Positions 10,151 through 22,065 of a stretch of DNA of 64,000 bases are shown here, one piece after another. The notes beneath the pieces are model-generated. The model had not been told where the DNA came from and ran no database searches. It was given only the letters and a program-made list of their open reading frames with translations. Position numbers and translations under genes: made by a program. Each line of letters starts with the position of its first letter. Position 1 is the stretch's first letter. The stretch comes from Sipunculus nudus. Its lineage: Eukaryota > Annelida > Sipuncula > Golfingiida > Sipunculidae. The stretch spans positions 82,187,056-82,251,055 of the forward strand of contig CM049310.1 in the NCBI GenBank assembly GCA_026874595.1, in the 5' to 3' direction.

Positions 10151-13100
10151 GATCCTGCGACATCGATACGATATTTAACTTTGTCTCATGAGGTAACTGT
10201 GACAGATTAATCGTTACAGCCCTATTCACTTTAATCGATTTCAAAATTGAGTCGAAAGGCCATATCGATGACCAATTTAATCAAAGGTCCTTTAGCAACG
10301 CACAGGTCTACCAATAGCTTAATTATGAATTCATTGTGCTTGATCCTCTGCCGGTGGTTATGTGACCAGTGCTTGAAGACTGAAGCCCTGCTGCATCCAA
10401 AACAGCTCTCGTTCTTTGTGTCTGGCTGTGGGGGAGACTGGGGATAGATATGATCGCCGGCCGTCTCTGGCAGAAGGAAAGGCGCAGGCCGGCTTAATCA
10501 TAACGTAATTAGCCCCGGGGACAGAATAAAACACTCTGCTGTATTCAGTCTCGCGGACAAATTAAAACAAGTCTCCGTCTTTATCGCTCTCCTCGAGTTT
10601 AAGTGACCAACTTTGGCACAAATCCACTTTTTGTGATAGAAACTCCATTATGGTAATTCGGGACATCCCCTCGACGCCATTCTCTAATGTGCGTGGAATT
10701 AATGTAGCATTACCCTCTGGCGGAAAATACCAAAATAATGTGAGAGTGTCTCCCATGGACGCATAAAAACCCTGATTAGAAACAATTGCTTCGCCAAAAA
10801 CGGCCCTAATGTGCCACAATTTATCTTATTAGGATCCAAGTCTTTTCCTTTCCGATCATTTGCATATGTTTGAAACAGCAGCATGCAGGAATTACACCCT
10901 ATGGGTATATTCTGTTTTGGTTTCGTTCTTCAGGAAAACCAGTATTTCATCACTACAATAACATATATTACAGGTTAAAACATGGTCACTGCACAAGTTA
11001 AACTTTATGAATATTGACCACAGAGGACCAAAACCCGCTGCCTCACTAGATTGTGAAAAAATGTGGACTTAAAATGGAAGATGTAATATGGAAATTAATA
11101 TTGGGCAATTAATTTTATATTACTAAAGATATTTCTGATGGGGGGAGGGTTAAGGAAACACTGAAGAGAAATTTAAGACGTTGGCTGATATAAATGTAGT
11201 TTATCATGTATCTAATTGACATAGATCTATAGTGTGTTACGTATCTGATATTTCAATGCGATTTGATACAGAATTACCACGTATATAGGCCATCTTTGGC
11301 AATGAAGAAATGATTAAAGTTAGAAAAATCCTAAAAACCTGGAGAGTACCCAAGCATACTTAAAACCAAATTAGGTGAATAGATACCTATATATAAGACC
11401 TAATTAGGTGAATAGATTCATAAAATATATATGTCATATTAATTTAGTGGCTATGATTAATGGCTTTTGAGATATTGCGTCGCATATGAATAGTCCCATA
11501 GAGGAATCAATAATAAGAAAGTCTGCACCACATTTCATTCTAGTCAAGTACACGTCGGAGCCCCTGGATGAAATATCAGCAGAGAGAGAAAGGGGAGGAA
11601 GAAATATTTTAACACAATAACTATGCTTTGTTAATTATGGCAAATGGAAACCCCACCGGGCTTGGATCCATCTAGGCACGCTGTGGCACATATCAGCATG
11701 AATCACGGTGTATTATTTTACATTCTTTTGACCAATACTGGAACTTTGGAATGAAATGATAATAAGCATGTCGAACCTTCTCCTCACAGAAACACATTAC
11801 ATTCCCCCTCTCACGCGCCATCCATAAATTCCTTTTCAGGATCAAATGACCGGACTGAGCGACGCGTAAATACATTTTAAGATTCATACAATAGTTTGCC
11901 GGAGTGCTTCGCCGAGTGAGACTCTTGTGGTAGACTAAACCTGCAGCTAAGTAAATTTGGGAGGGGCCCGTTCAACAGCAACAGGAAAATAGATGTAATC
12001 CTATCCTGAAACATTAGATACGTACACCAAAAGCATCGTCTGTAACATAAGTCGCTACTACACTGAATGCCTCTATCGTGTATATATTATGCAGATTGAA
12101 GTCAGTATGCAATTTGGGCGGAGTGTTTCGCGCTCATTGTGTTCTTGACATTGAGTGAAACACGGGCGCCGTTAGAGTCGGGGTGTATGTACTTGAGAAC
12201 GCCCGCCCATGTGCCTTTGACCTCAACCTCAAAGTTCCCATATCAGATTCAGCGCCAAACTAGTAAGCGGTCAGAGACCACATATTTTCCTCCACCATTA
12301 TCCAAATTAAACTTTCTGATCTGCCCGCCTTGCAGGCCCCTCATACCAATGAATGGCTATAGCCCTCGGTCGTGATAAACAAGTTACACGATCATGATGT
12401 AACAATTGTAAAAAATCTTTTAAATTAAAAATATATTTTGGTGATCCAGGTTACCGGCAAAAAAAAATGGATTGTCTCTTGGATGCCATCATAATCCAAA
12501 CACGAATGAAAAACAAAAAAAAACAAATCTTTCGTTATTTTTGAAAGTAAAGACGTTAACAGACAAAATAACCAATAAGCAAATAAACCGAACAATGGCG
12601 CGGAAGATATTACCTCTTGGCTGCCGTAACAATGTGTACGTATCTAGTCGGACAGATGCAAGTTGTGTTTACTGAATGATTAACAAGTCGGGAGTTGTAA
12701 AACTCCACTACAACACACCGGATTTGTGGTTAATGTATGACATAATGACATGTACGTACCCAGGCTTATTTCTATTAAATCGTCAAAAATCCTGTACAGA
12801 GATACCACAGAAATATACCCAGAACACCAAACAGCTATTAGGGAATTTGCCTCAGAGTCTACGGCAAAAAAAAAACATATTCTTCAAAGAGGCTACCACA
12901 AAAATACATATCCCTCGCAAGCGTGGTTGCAAGATGCGACTGACCGTGAAATTAGAACGCGCCCTTTCTGCTAAAATGCAGCGAATTTAATAAGGTTTCC
13001 AGGCAGGGGTATACATTATTAGACATTTTATGGGTTTGATATTGTGGATCTTTTACGCAGTGCTGCGAGCGGCTGGAGCCCGGCCATAATGCCAGCAGCC

Positions 13101-14799
13101 TTGCGTCTTGTAGTGGTGTTTTATGAGTTTCCATTAGTAGTACACTGTTAATCACACGCTGCGCCGCCGTAACCGAGCAGTAAAACGCGCTCGCCGGCTG
13201 GATCTTCCGGCCCGACAACTGTGAACTTAATGTGCTTTATTGCAAGCTGGTGAAATAAAGCACACATTAATCACGCTTACTTGTCAAATAACGTTCCGTA
13301 TCTATACAGCCGACCGTATCATCGGCAAATTAAACCCTAGGTTACCAAACAGTCTTTACTCGGTGTTTTTATCGCCGGTTGATATCAGAGTTTATACCAG
13401 CGGATCACGTGAATTTCTAATCTAATTCTACAAAACTGGTTAGTTGTGTAAATCAGACCGCCGGCAGCGGGACCGGTGACTCAGCCAGAGTTTAGTCAAT
13501 ACTGGTGTACATTTCGCAAGCCTTGTCTCGGTATAAGCGTTTCCGTACGACTCTGGAGGTATTCTTGCGACCCTCCAAGCGCTACTTCATGGCGCTATAA
13601 CGGCGCATAATATTAGGAATGGTCGTTTCGGCCGCGGGTATGGATACTGCGGTACTGTGACTTGTAAAATTAGGACATAGTAATAACACTGTATGTCGTT
13701 TCTCGGCATCAGTGAAACAAACCACACGGTTTTCAGAGTATCCATTAAAACAGACACTATTGCCCTGGGGAGTAAAGCAAATATCAGCACACCTTGCAGT
13801 GAATACTGACTCTAGCCGCGTCTCCCACTCCCCTGTATCATTTGGTGATTTACGAAGAGCGCCACAAAACGATAAACCAAGGTCAGATAAGCTAGGCAGA
13901 ATCCATGGCTAATTTTCTGGTACGATATAGGACCCCCTAGGATGTAGGTTCTGTTATATAGATTCACAATAACAACATGACCTTTTTCACCAATCTGCCA
14001 CACGGTTTCTTTACTGGCCAGGAAGACGTGTGCAATACACCTTTTCCCATTTGTGACCTTCAGATAAAATACAGCAGTCTTGAAGTGACCTATATTTCAA
14101 AATTGAAACTATTTTTTTTTCATGGGTAGTACCTAAACATTTAATACATTTCTCTAAAAAACAAATTTAAATGAATCTAATCGTTGTTAGACAACCAAAA
14201 CCACGATAAAAAAAATACATGAATGAAAACAATTTGAAAACATAATACCTCAATGAAAACATAATATCTGGCCACCTGGTGGCTGAATAATTATAGTCAG
14301 ATGACCTTACAAATACAAGATGAGCGAGAAATATTTCCTATGGAAGCAGCACTGGACCAAGAGGCAGTTAATCACCTTGAGAACTGATTATTTGCCAGAG
14401 TTAGGGATGCCCATTACATTGCCTGGTACACGGACGACCGCCGGCAGATGTTGTTGCATATGCTTGTGATGAACGAGTGGCCAACTGGACACGTGGTCCC
14501 CGGTACACAGGAAATGAATCCACCCCGCATGTATAAAGGCTAATCTGCGCACGGAAATGGGGGAAGTCCCTACCGCCCTGGCCAATATCCGACATGAGCT
14601 CCCGACGGGCTTAAAACCTTGTAACGAGAAGTAGCGACTGTAGCCCTGACTGGGTAGACCACAACACACTAATCACATGCTAATGTCTTGTAGTCAGCTG
14701 GGAGAGCTTTTTATCTAACCACCCTGGTATGTCGGAGAACTTCTGGTTATATATACTTATATACTTATTGAAAATAATATGCGTGTATATATAGAGAGA
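10151..14799. other. gene-free stretch with possible conserved non-coding islands
   Basis: No exon was recognised on either strand. Balanced-GC patches (10230-10560, 12110-12370, 13050-13230, 14400-14650) stand out from AT-rich surroundings and contain no long frame. They may be regulatory, but that is only inference from composition. A short hairpin at 13231-13264 is listed separately. Confidence 0.35.
13231..13264. other. 11-bp perfect stem hairpin
   Basis: TGTGCTTTATT at 13231-13241 pairs exactly with AATAAAGCACA at 13254-13264 across a 12-base loop. It lacks the sequence of a histone 3' stem-loop and is too short for a microRNA precursor. Function unknown; it may be chance. Confidence 0.4.
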
Positions 14800-15010
14800 C
14801 AGTGCAACCTGTCTTAAAGAGACCACCTGTCTATTAAGACCACCTGTCTATTAAGACCACCTGTCTATTAAGACCACCTGCCTATTAAGACTTCCCTTGA
14901 TAGAACCGAACACATTCATATTGGTCATAACGGACTTGTCTACTAAGACCATCTATGAGTTAAGACCACTTTGTGCCAGTCCAAAAGGTCGTCTAATTAA
15001 GGTTTCACTG
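14800..15010. mobile_element. pogo/Tc1-like MITE with internal 19-bp repeats
   Basis: The left end reads CAGTGCAACCTGTCTTAAAG and the right end, on the minus strand, reads CAGTGAAACCTTAATTAGAC, giving imperfect terminal inverted repeats. The right flank begins with TA. Inside, 'accacctgtctattaag' is repeated four to five times in tandem. CAGTG-AAACCT termini are typical of pogo/Tigger-class elements; the class call is from memory of that signature. It is non-coding. Confidence 0.55.
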
Positions 15011-15339
15011 TATATATATATATATATACTAGTATATATATATATAATTTCAAGAAATTCATCAATTTAATTTTCAGTTTCTTCTAATCATATATGAAAA
15101 CAGGGTTTATGACAGGGTGTCACAACCGAGCTTAAGAATTAAACTGTGACAAGAATATCTATTTTTCCATATCGTTTCCGTGGCTGACGTTTACATCGTC
15201 GAAGCTTTGACGTTTATTGATAGGGGTGGAAAACACAGCAATGTAAACAATAGTGATATCTTTCAATCAAAACCTTAAGTAAAAACACGAATCTACAAAT
15301 AGAATGAAGCCGCGTCAGAAGGATGTTGACGGAAGCGAA

Positions 15340-15520
15340 ATTAATAGATCCCGGGACCCGTCTGATGCCAAAAGCCCCATCGCCCGACGAGAAATCATTC
15401 ATTTGCACGGCTCTCCTCGGCGCGGAGGTGCTGACCCGCGGGTGATTGACGTCGGACGGATACCCGGGGCCATATATAAACGCGCGCCGGGGGGATATCG
15501 CTGCGCCGGCACAGCTTTCT
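15340..15520 (+). promoter_or_regulatory. promoter-like GC-rich patch with TATA box
   Basis: TATATAAA at 15473-15480 lies in a GC-rich patch, with a CRE-like TTGACGTCGG at 15446-15455 upstream and GCGCGCCGGGG just downstream. Start of transcription would fall near 15505. No downstream coding exon was recognised, so whatever it might drive is unknown. Confidence 0.25.
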
Positions 15521-15937
15521 GTATGTTATGGTTTCTAATGAAGGACTGTTGAACTGGATGCCCGCAGGCTGCAGCCATTACTGTCTATAGTAGTTTGGTT
15601 ACAAGAGATTTTTCTAAACCTTGTTGCGGACGGAACTAACCCAAGCCAGCCCTGCCTGGGTACGACAATCCACACTTGTTCATGGAGGTCCCCACGGGAG
15701 GGAGGAATTATATGAACAAACACATATAACAATATTTTTTCTGCCTACGCAAATCTGAACCTCCAAAAATAATCAATGTTTCGAGTCTTGTTGCTGTGCA
15801 ACAGCAGTGGTCAGATATACCGTACCGTTGGATTTCTTACAATCTTTCCCGCTTCAGTTTTATTTTTTCCCCCCTACAGAAGAATATTCCTTGGATAATT
15901 GAATATTCAGCAATCTAAAGTATTCACCCTTCTGTCG

Positions 15938-16830
15938 CATTGTAACATCCAGCAATTACAAGCTTACACTCTACTGGTGTAAAGTAACATCTAGCAATTA
16001 CACTCTACTCGTGTATTGTAATACCCAACAATACAAGCGTTAACTTTGTTGGCGTATTGTAACATCCAGCAATTACGAGCTTACATCTACTGGCGGAATT
16101 TAGATGCGGAATGTAACATCTAGTTATTACAAGTTTACACTCTACTGGCGTATTGTAACGTCCAGTATTAAGAAACGTTTACTCTATTGATGTTTTGTAA
16201 TGTCAAATAATTACAAGATTACTTCTGCTCGCGTATTTCAGCATCAAGGGATAACAAGCTTGCTCTCTACTCGCGTATTGTAACATCCATCAATTACAAG
16301 CTTTTACTGGGGTGTTGTAGCAACAAGCAAATACATGCAAGCTGACACTCTCCTGGCAAATTGTAACATCCAACAATTACAAGCTCACATTCTACTGGCG
16401 TATTGTAACATCCAGCAATTGCATGCTTACACTCTACTGGCGTATTGTAACATCCAACAATTATATGCTTACACTCTACTGGCGTTTCGTAACATCCAGC
16501 AATTACAAGCTTACACTCTACTGGCGTATTGCAACATCCAGCAATTACACACTAACATTCTACTGTCGCAGTGTAACATCCAGCAATTACAAGCTTACAC
16601 TCTACTGGCGTATTGTAACATCCAGCAATTACAAGCTTACACTCTACTAGCGTATTGTAATAACCAGCAATTACAAGCTTACACTCTGCTGGCGTATTGT
16701 AATAACCACTAATATCAAGCTTACATTCTACTGGCGTACTGTAATAACCAGCAATTTCAAGCTTACACTCTTCTGGCGTATTGTGACATCCAGTATTCCA
16801 GCTTACATAATTACAATAACAAGCAATTTT
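15938..16830. repeat. 42-bp minisatellite, about 20 units
   Basis: Units carry 'taacatccagcaattacaag' followed by 'cttacactctactggcgtat'. The left end is more diverged and the centre (16380-16760) more uniform. Because 42 is a multiple of three, plus-strand frames of 75 and 125 codons run through it with a 14-residue period. These are repeat translations, not genes. Confidence 0.9.
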
Positions 16831-16856
16831 AAAATTACAAGCTCTTATAAATATAT

Positions 16857-17770
16857 TGTTACAGGTATCTGTTTTATTATATGCGGGATATTACATAACT
16901 TGGCATGTGCTAGGCATTCTGATTCGTGTTAAGCGCAGACCCTGTGCGCTGCTGTTGGAGCCGCACTTGCTGAACTCTCGCGGAGTGTAAACACAGCGCT
17001 CACTGTAGTCTCGAGATTTCGGGTCTGTTCGTGCGCTATGGGTGCACGTGTATTGTTGTGTGGAGAGACAGCGTTCTTTGTTTTCTAGATGGTTCGGGTC
17101 TGTTCAGGCGCTGTGGGCGCACGTGTATTGTTGTTCTTTGGAATGTTCGTGAATATGAAAGTTTCTTGGCTTCTATTAAGCTATAAATAGGGGCTGTGTT
17201 TAGAGTCGAGAGGGAGAGAAAAATACCATCGGACACGAAAGAGTGCGACTCTCTCGTCAGTATAGGAACCTTTCCGATAATTGCAGAATTTACAGATCTT
17301 CAACGTATTTTATATAGACTTTATATATGGATTGTCTTCAGTTTGCCTTTGAGATTATTGCCACAACTTCACTTTTGGATTACAAAAGACTGTTTTAGAG
17401 ATTGAATCGGACTATTCTCTGGGAAGATTTATTAGAACTTTTACGTGGATTTTTTTAGTTAAAGGGCTCTTGTTTAGCTGTGACAGTGGTGGTATCCAGA
17501 AATCAAAGCCTAGGATCCGGACACTCTGGTACTGTACATTTTTATTATTTTTATACTGTAATTGTGTTGATTTAGTGTATTGTAATGTTAGGATTGTTCT
17601 AAAAATAAATTATGATTATTTGTTAACAAAAAACATACTTCTTTATTCATTCCCCTAGACATTTCACGCTGCCTAGTGTTGCGGAATCTGATTTATTTAT
17701 TTTTATCTCCGTAACAACATTTGTGTGCTCGTCACGATTATGTGATCTTTTTTTATTAGGTTCCGTAACA
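16857..17770 (+). mobile_element. solo LTR of the same Ty3/gypsy family (sense orientation plus)
   Basis: It starts TGTTACAGG and ends TTCCGTAACA, the reverse complement of the LTRs at 36129 and 42252. A TATA box (TATAAATAG) lies at 17182-17190 and an AATAAA signal at 17604-17609, the expected promoter and poly(A) layout. Flanks are ATAT on both sides, consistent with a 4-base target duplication. No internal region is attached, so it is a product of LTR-LTR recombination. It sits at the right end of the 42-bp minisatellite. Confidence 0.88.
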
Positions 17771-20137
17771 ATATATATACATATATAAGATTATACCAAC
17801 ATGGTGAAAGAGCGACTTAAAAGTGTTAACCATTAATGGATTGATAATATATTCATTGGTGTATCCCTTTCAAACTTATTATGTAAAATTGTCACAATTT
17901 ATCATTATCTTTGGTGTAATTCTTTGTCTCAAAATAACCTGTGACGAGGATTGCTGTCTGCGTGATGCAAAAATGTAATCATACGGGTGTGGTAGAATCT
18001 GACATATTTTTTTATATTTTGTGTACGAGATCACATCCGCGATTAATATAACATGGCTTTGAACAACTCCACCTTGTCCTAGCAGTACATTATCAAAATG
18101 ATTCCTTCAGACTTCACAAGACCAAGCCAAATAGTAGTCACATCAAACACGGTATCCATAATACCCAGAAAGCTCCACGGCGCGTGTCGCCTTGGTAACA
18201 CGACTAATGGGATCTGCCGGCACTGTCTGATTAGGCCGCCATTGTTCTCGCATGAATCCTCTAATCTCGCGTGATGTTGCCCAGTCATCCAGAAAATGCG
18301 AATCATGGAATGCATCAGGCACTAATCGGGAAGGATTGTTATTGATGGAGCCACTCTGCAGTATCTGTTAGTCTTTATGCGCTCGGCACTCCGTGAAGAT
18401 TTAGCGCAGGCGAGGTCTCAGTCTGGTGAGTCCCCTCCCTGCGGAGATGAGGGAGCAAGTCTGCTCAGACTCACACAGACGACCCAGTGTGATCGAACTG
18501 CAGAGAAAAAATATGGAGAAAAAGATCCCCGGCTTGAGGTGTTCCCAGGAGGCCAAAGTGCGTTTTTCCTCCATACGATGCTACTTAGAATAACGAGAGC
18601 AAAGCCCAAGACAACTGTAAAAGCCTGGATACAGAGCTGGGATAACCATACTAAATCCCGCAGGGATTAACCCGCATATCAACCGCTGGTAAAACATACA
18701 TACAACATTCCGCGGTGGCAACAGACCGTTAAGTCCTGGTTTATATTGTACTGCTGACATAAACAATAGCAGAAACCAAAACAGCACAACTGTGTCACAT
18801 TGTTGTAACAACGGTATATAAAGAAAACAGCGTAAGCACAGCTTAACAAGCAAAAATCCCTTCAAAACTTGTGATATCAATTCTATACCCTCTATGACGA
18901 TTTATAGTTTCACTTTTCATTTTTTTTTTTATTTTTACTATAAAGACATATTAGTTATAATAAGATTATATATAAAAAAATAATCAGTGAGTCTTTATTT
19001 CTTGTTTTGTGGCATTGTTTCTTGAGATTCAGAAAAAAATTACTTTTTCCAGTAAAAACACGGGAAAGAGTTTACTTCAATATAGATTACTTCTGGATTA
19101 TTTTACATCTCATTCATATCAAGCGCTGCATTTTAAGTTCATTCAAAACATGAACTCAGTTAGTTTATTATATTTTTCCTGTTGAGGTAAGATTTTCTCA
19201 GTCCATAATATTTAGTTTGATATAGCAGGAGTTTAAACACTCTGACAGGATATACTTCGTAAACACACATTTTTACTTATGTTTTATGACATTGTTTTAT
19301 GTATTGGAAACTTTATCAGGCACAGCAAGTGTAAGGATTCGGATTATCATATTTTAACGTGTAACTCTTATTTTGAAATTCCCAGGTTAAATATAATAAA
19401 CATCTACAATATCCTGGGCTAAATGTTATTTATTTAACTCCCTACAAGCTAAATGGTGTTTTATATTGTAACCGACCATTTTTTTTCGACAATAAACACA
19501 CAGAAACACAAAGGTGTATATTAGCATATTTGTATAGTTAACTGATTGTTTTGTTGTTAATTGTATGTGGTATAAACTGATGACGTAACACTTACTCTTG
19601 GTCGCCTTGAGAAGAAGGGCCACTGTGCCACCACACCGACAACATGGTGGACGCCGCCAAGATGGCACAGCAGGCTATTCCAGTAACCGTGCTAACCCCC
19701 GTCATTTCGTCTTCTTACATAGCATGCATATTGCTGCAACAAAATTAAAAGAAAACGTTTGATGCAAAACATGATACATGGAAAATTTGAGATCTGTTCA
19801 CTCTTGTTAACTAATTAAAAGTTATTTGAATTTCCTTTTGTTGATAGGCACTTCATTTTCAAAACAAAGACACAATCAAGTGACCCATGGATCATGGAGC
19901 TCAGCTGATTTGTGAGGCTTACACATACAGAAATGAGTTACCTTGTTGTTTAGCTGTGGGAGGAGAAATTACCTGATAATAATTGAGCCAAATGTCAACC
20001 TAGATTAAACACATAGGTTAAATCATTATAGATTGTCTCATCTCAACACCATTAATTTTATATATCTAGTATACAGGGCTACTGCCACACGATTACAATT
20101 TTTAACGATCATATCGAGGATCTAAATATAGTTACTG
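17771..20137. other. gene-free stretch with one balanced-GC island
   Basis: No exon recognised. The patch 18080-18500 is GC-balanced in an AT-rich setting. A 34-codon frame with a good start context lies at 19644-19748 beside a CRE-like TGACGTAA; evidence for it as a gene is too thin. Confidence 0.35.
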
Positions 20138-20550
20138 TGGACAGTGACGTAGAACTCGAATCCGGTTTTGGACTCGAGTCGACATTTTTTTAGGGACTAG
20201 AGGGGCCTGGACTCGGGCATGTACTCGGATTCTGAATTAAGGACTCGAAAAAAATCAGTCCGAGTCCATCTCGGGTCCAATTGAAAATCTCGGGAGCTAA
20301 AAATGTAATTAACTATTACAGTAAAATCATGTGTGAACTGAATTTTAAAATGTATTTGATAGTCTGAAATTTCCATTTTAAATTACTTTTTTAAGGATAT
20401 TTGTATTGGACTCCGGTTCCAAATGACTCGGACTCGAAGAAGATGACCTCGGACCTCAAGGACTCTAACCTCGACTTGGACTCGACTAATCAGGACTCGG
20501 ACTTGCCCTCGGACTCGGGTGGTGTCACTCGGCTTCATCACTGAAGTCGG
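20138..20550 (+). repeat. GACTCG-rich dispersed repeat, copy 1
   Basis: Two GACTCG/GGACTC-rich blocks (about 20150-20280 and 20405-20520) flank an AT-rich core containing 'tttccattttaaa'. The layout and core match copy 2 at 21645-22065. The left block ends with the reversed motif GTCCGAGTCC, so parts can fold back on each other. Class unknown. Confidence 0.75.
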
Positions 20551-21211
20551 AGGAATACTTGATAATCACGCAAATTTACGACCATCGCTTGTGCTTACAT
20601 GATATGGTCACCTGAGCTTAAAAAAAGAGCACGATTACTCCTGTAGACAACGGATGGATATACAAATATGTATTATCTGTAAATATTTACAGCGAAATGT
20701 CCCACTAAGTCTTGATCTTAACACTTAACACTCGCGATCAGACGAGTATAAAACTGCAGAAATAAACATAGAACTCTCATATGTTTGGGTGTTGAAATAT
20801 TTATAACATTCTGGGATATAATGTTCTAAATAAAAAAACATTGCCAGACGGCATGGGTGCTTCTTGCCTCTCATAATGAATCTTTAGTCGTCCTAGGGTG
20901 TGACCTGGGTGGGACAAACACGCTGTTAAAGCAACTGTTCACCAGATGCAAGTGGGTCAGATGTGGTGGTAAAAATGTAATGGTAGAAAACGAGACCAGG
21001 GAGTACTCAATAACCCTAACACGTGACGGGGGCACTGACACTGAACAAACAATGTTCCTCGACGAGCGACATGATAAAAACATCTCACCGCTATCAATTC
21101 CGACCAGTGATCTCTCAATTTGGTTCTTGTGTAAGAAGGGTTGGTGGTTTATCTATAATTCATAGTTTATAAACCAACTGGTCCGAGTTTAGCTTTAAAA
21201 TTTCAGCTGCA
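20551..21211. other. unassigned, one 102-codon frame not supported
   Basis: The plus-strand frame at 20857-21165 shows no domain and overlaps a frame on the other strand. Nothing else seen. Confidence 0.35.
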
Positions 21212-21316
<105 letters not shown>

Positions 21317-21644
21317 CTTCAGAATAACGTATTTGCCACATGTTGTGGCAACAAACAAGTATGTTACAGCGGGTTTGTCAACAGTTCCCTTGATGCAGAC
21401 CATACAAGAAAAAAAATAATTTAACCCACACCATGCATTCTGTATCATTCCAATATAGACATCACTTAACTGGTAAGCAGAGTAAGCGTTCTGAACAGTG
21501 GAGAGCATGCCACCGCTTAGACTAAACAATTTTGCAACTGGATCCGCCTGTATACCCGGTCCGAGTTGAAATGCAAAAACATCTTTCATGGACCATGTCT
21601 TACTTTTCATGGAAATCCTGAATTCAGTCACTGGGGGAATATAA

Positions 21645-22065
21645 CCAGAGATGGAGGATGGACTTGGACTAGAGTCTGGACTGGAGTCCACTTTTTAAGG
21701 ACTCTATGTCGGACTTGGACTCCCGCGGGTTCATGGACTCGACTTGCACTAAGACACGAAGGTTATAACCCGAGAATTCCGGCTGAGTTCATCTCGAGTC
21801 CAGTTAAAGGAAAACTAGGACACATGCTCTTATACTTTATATTGGCAGTTAAATCTAATTAAAATTCAAGTAAAACGCATGTGTAAACTAACATAAAAAT
21901 ACTTATGGCAATCTCTAATTTCCATTTTAAAATCTTCAATAAGGAAATTTTATCGGACTCGGACTTGACTCCGGATCAAGATGACTCTGACTGGTAGAAG
22001 GTTGACTTTGACTCAAATCTCATGGACTAGGACTTGAACAATGAACATGACCTCCTTGGCGGATG
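21645..22065 (+). repeat. GACTCG-rich dispersed repeat, copy 2
   Basis: Shares with copy 1 the order: GGACTTGGACT-rich block, 'aaggactc', CGAGTCCAGTT, an AT-rich core with CATGTGTAAACTA and 'tttccattttaaa', then TCGGACTCGGACTTGACTCC. Same strand as copy 1, about 1.5 kb away. Confidence 0.75.

Noticed and set aside
13231-13264. Histone 3' stem-loop or microRNA precursor
   Set aside because: Sequence does not match the histone stem-loop and the stem is too short for a microRNA.
16335-16712. 125-codon plus-strand frame with repeats
   Set aside because: It is a translation of the 42-bp minisatellite with no start context or domain.
15938-16830. CRISPR-like array of regularly spaced repeats
   Set aside because: Eukaryotic context, no unique spacers and no cas genes: units are contiguous minisatellite copies.
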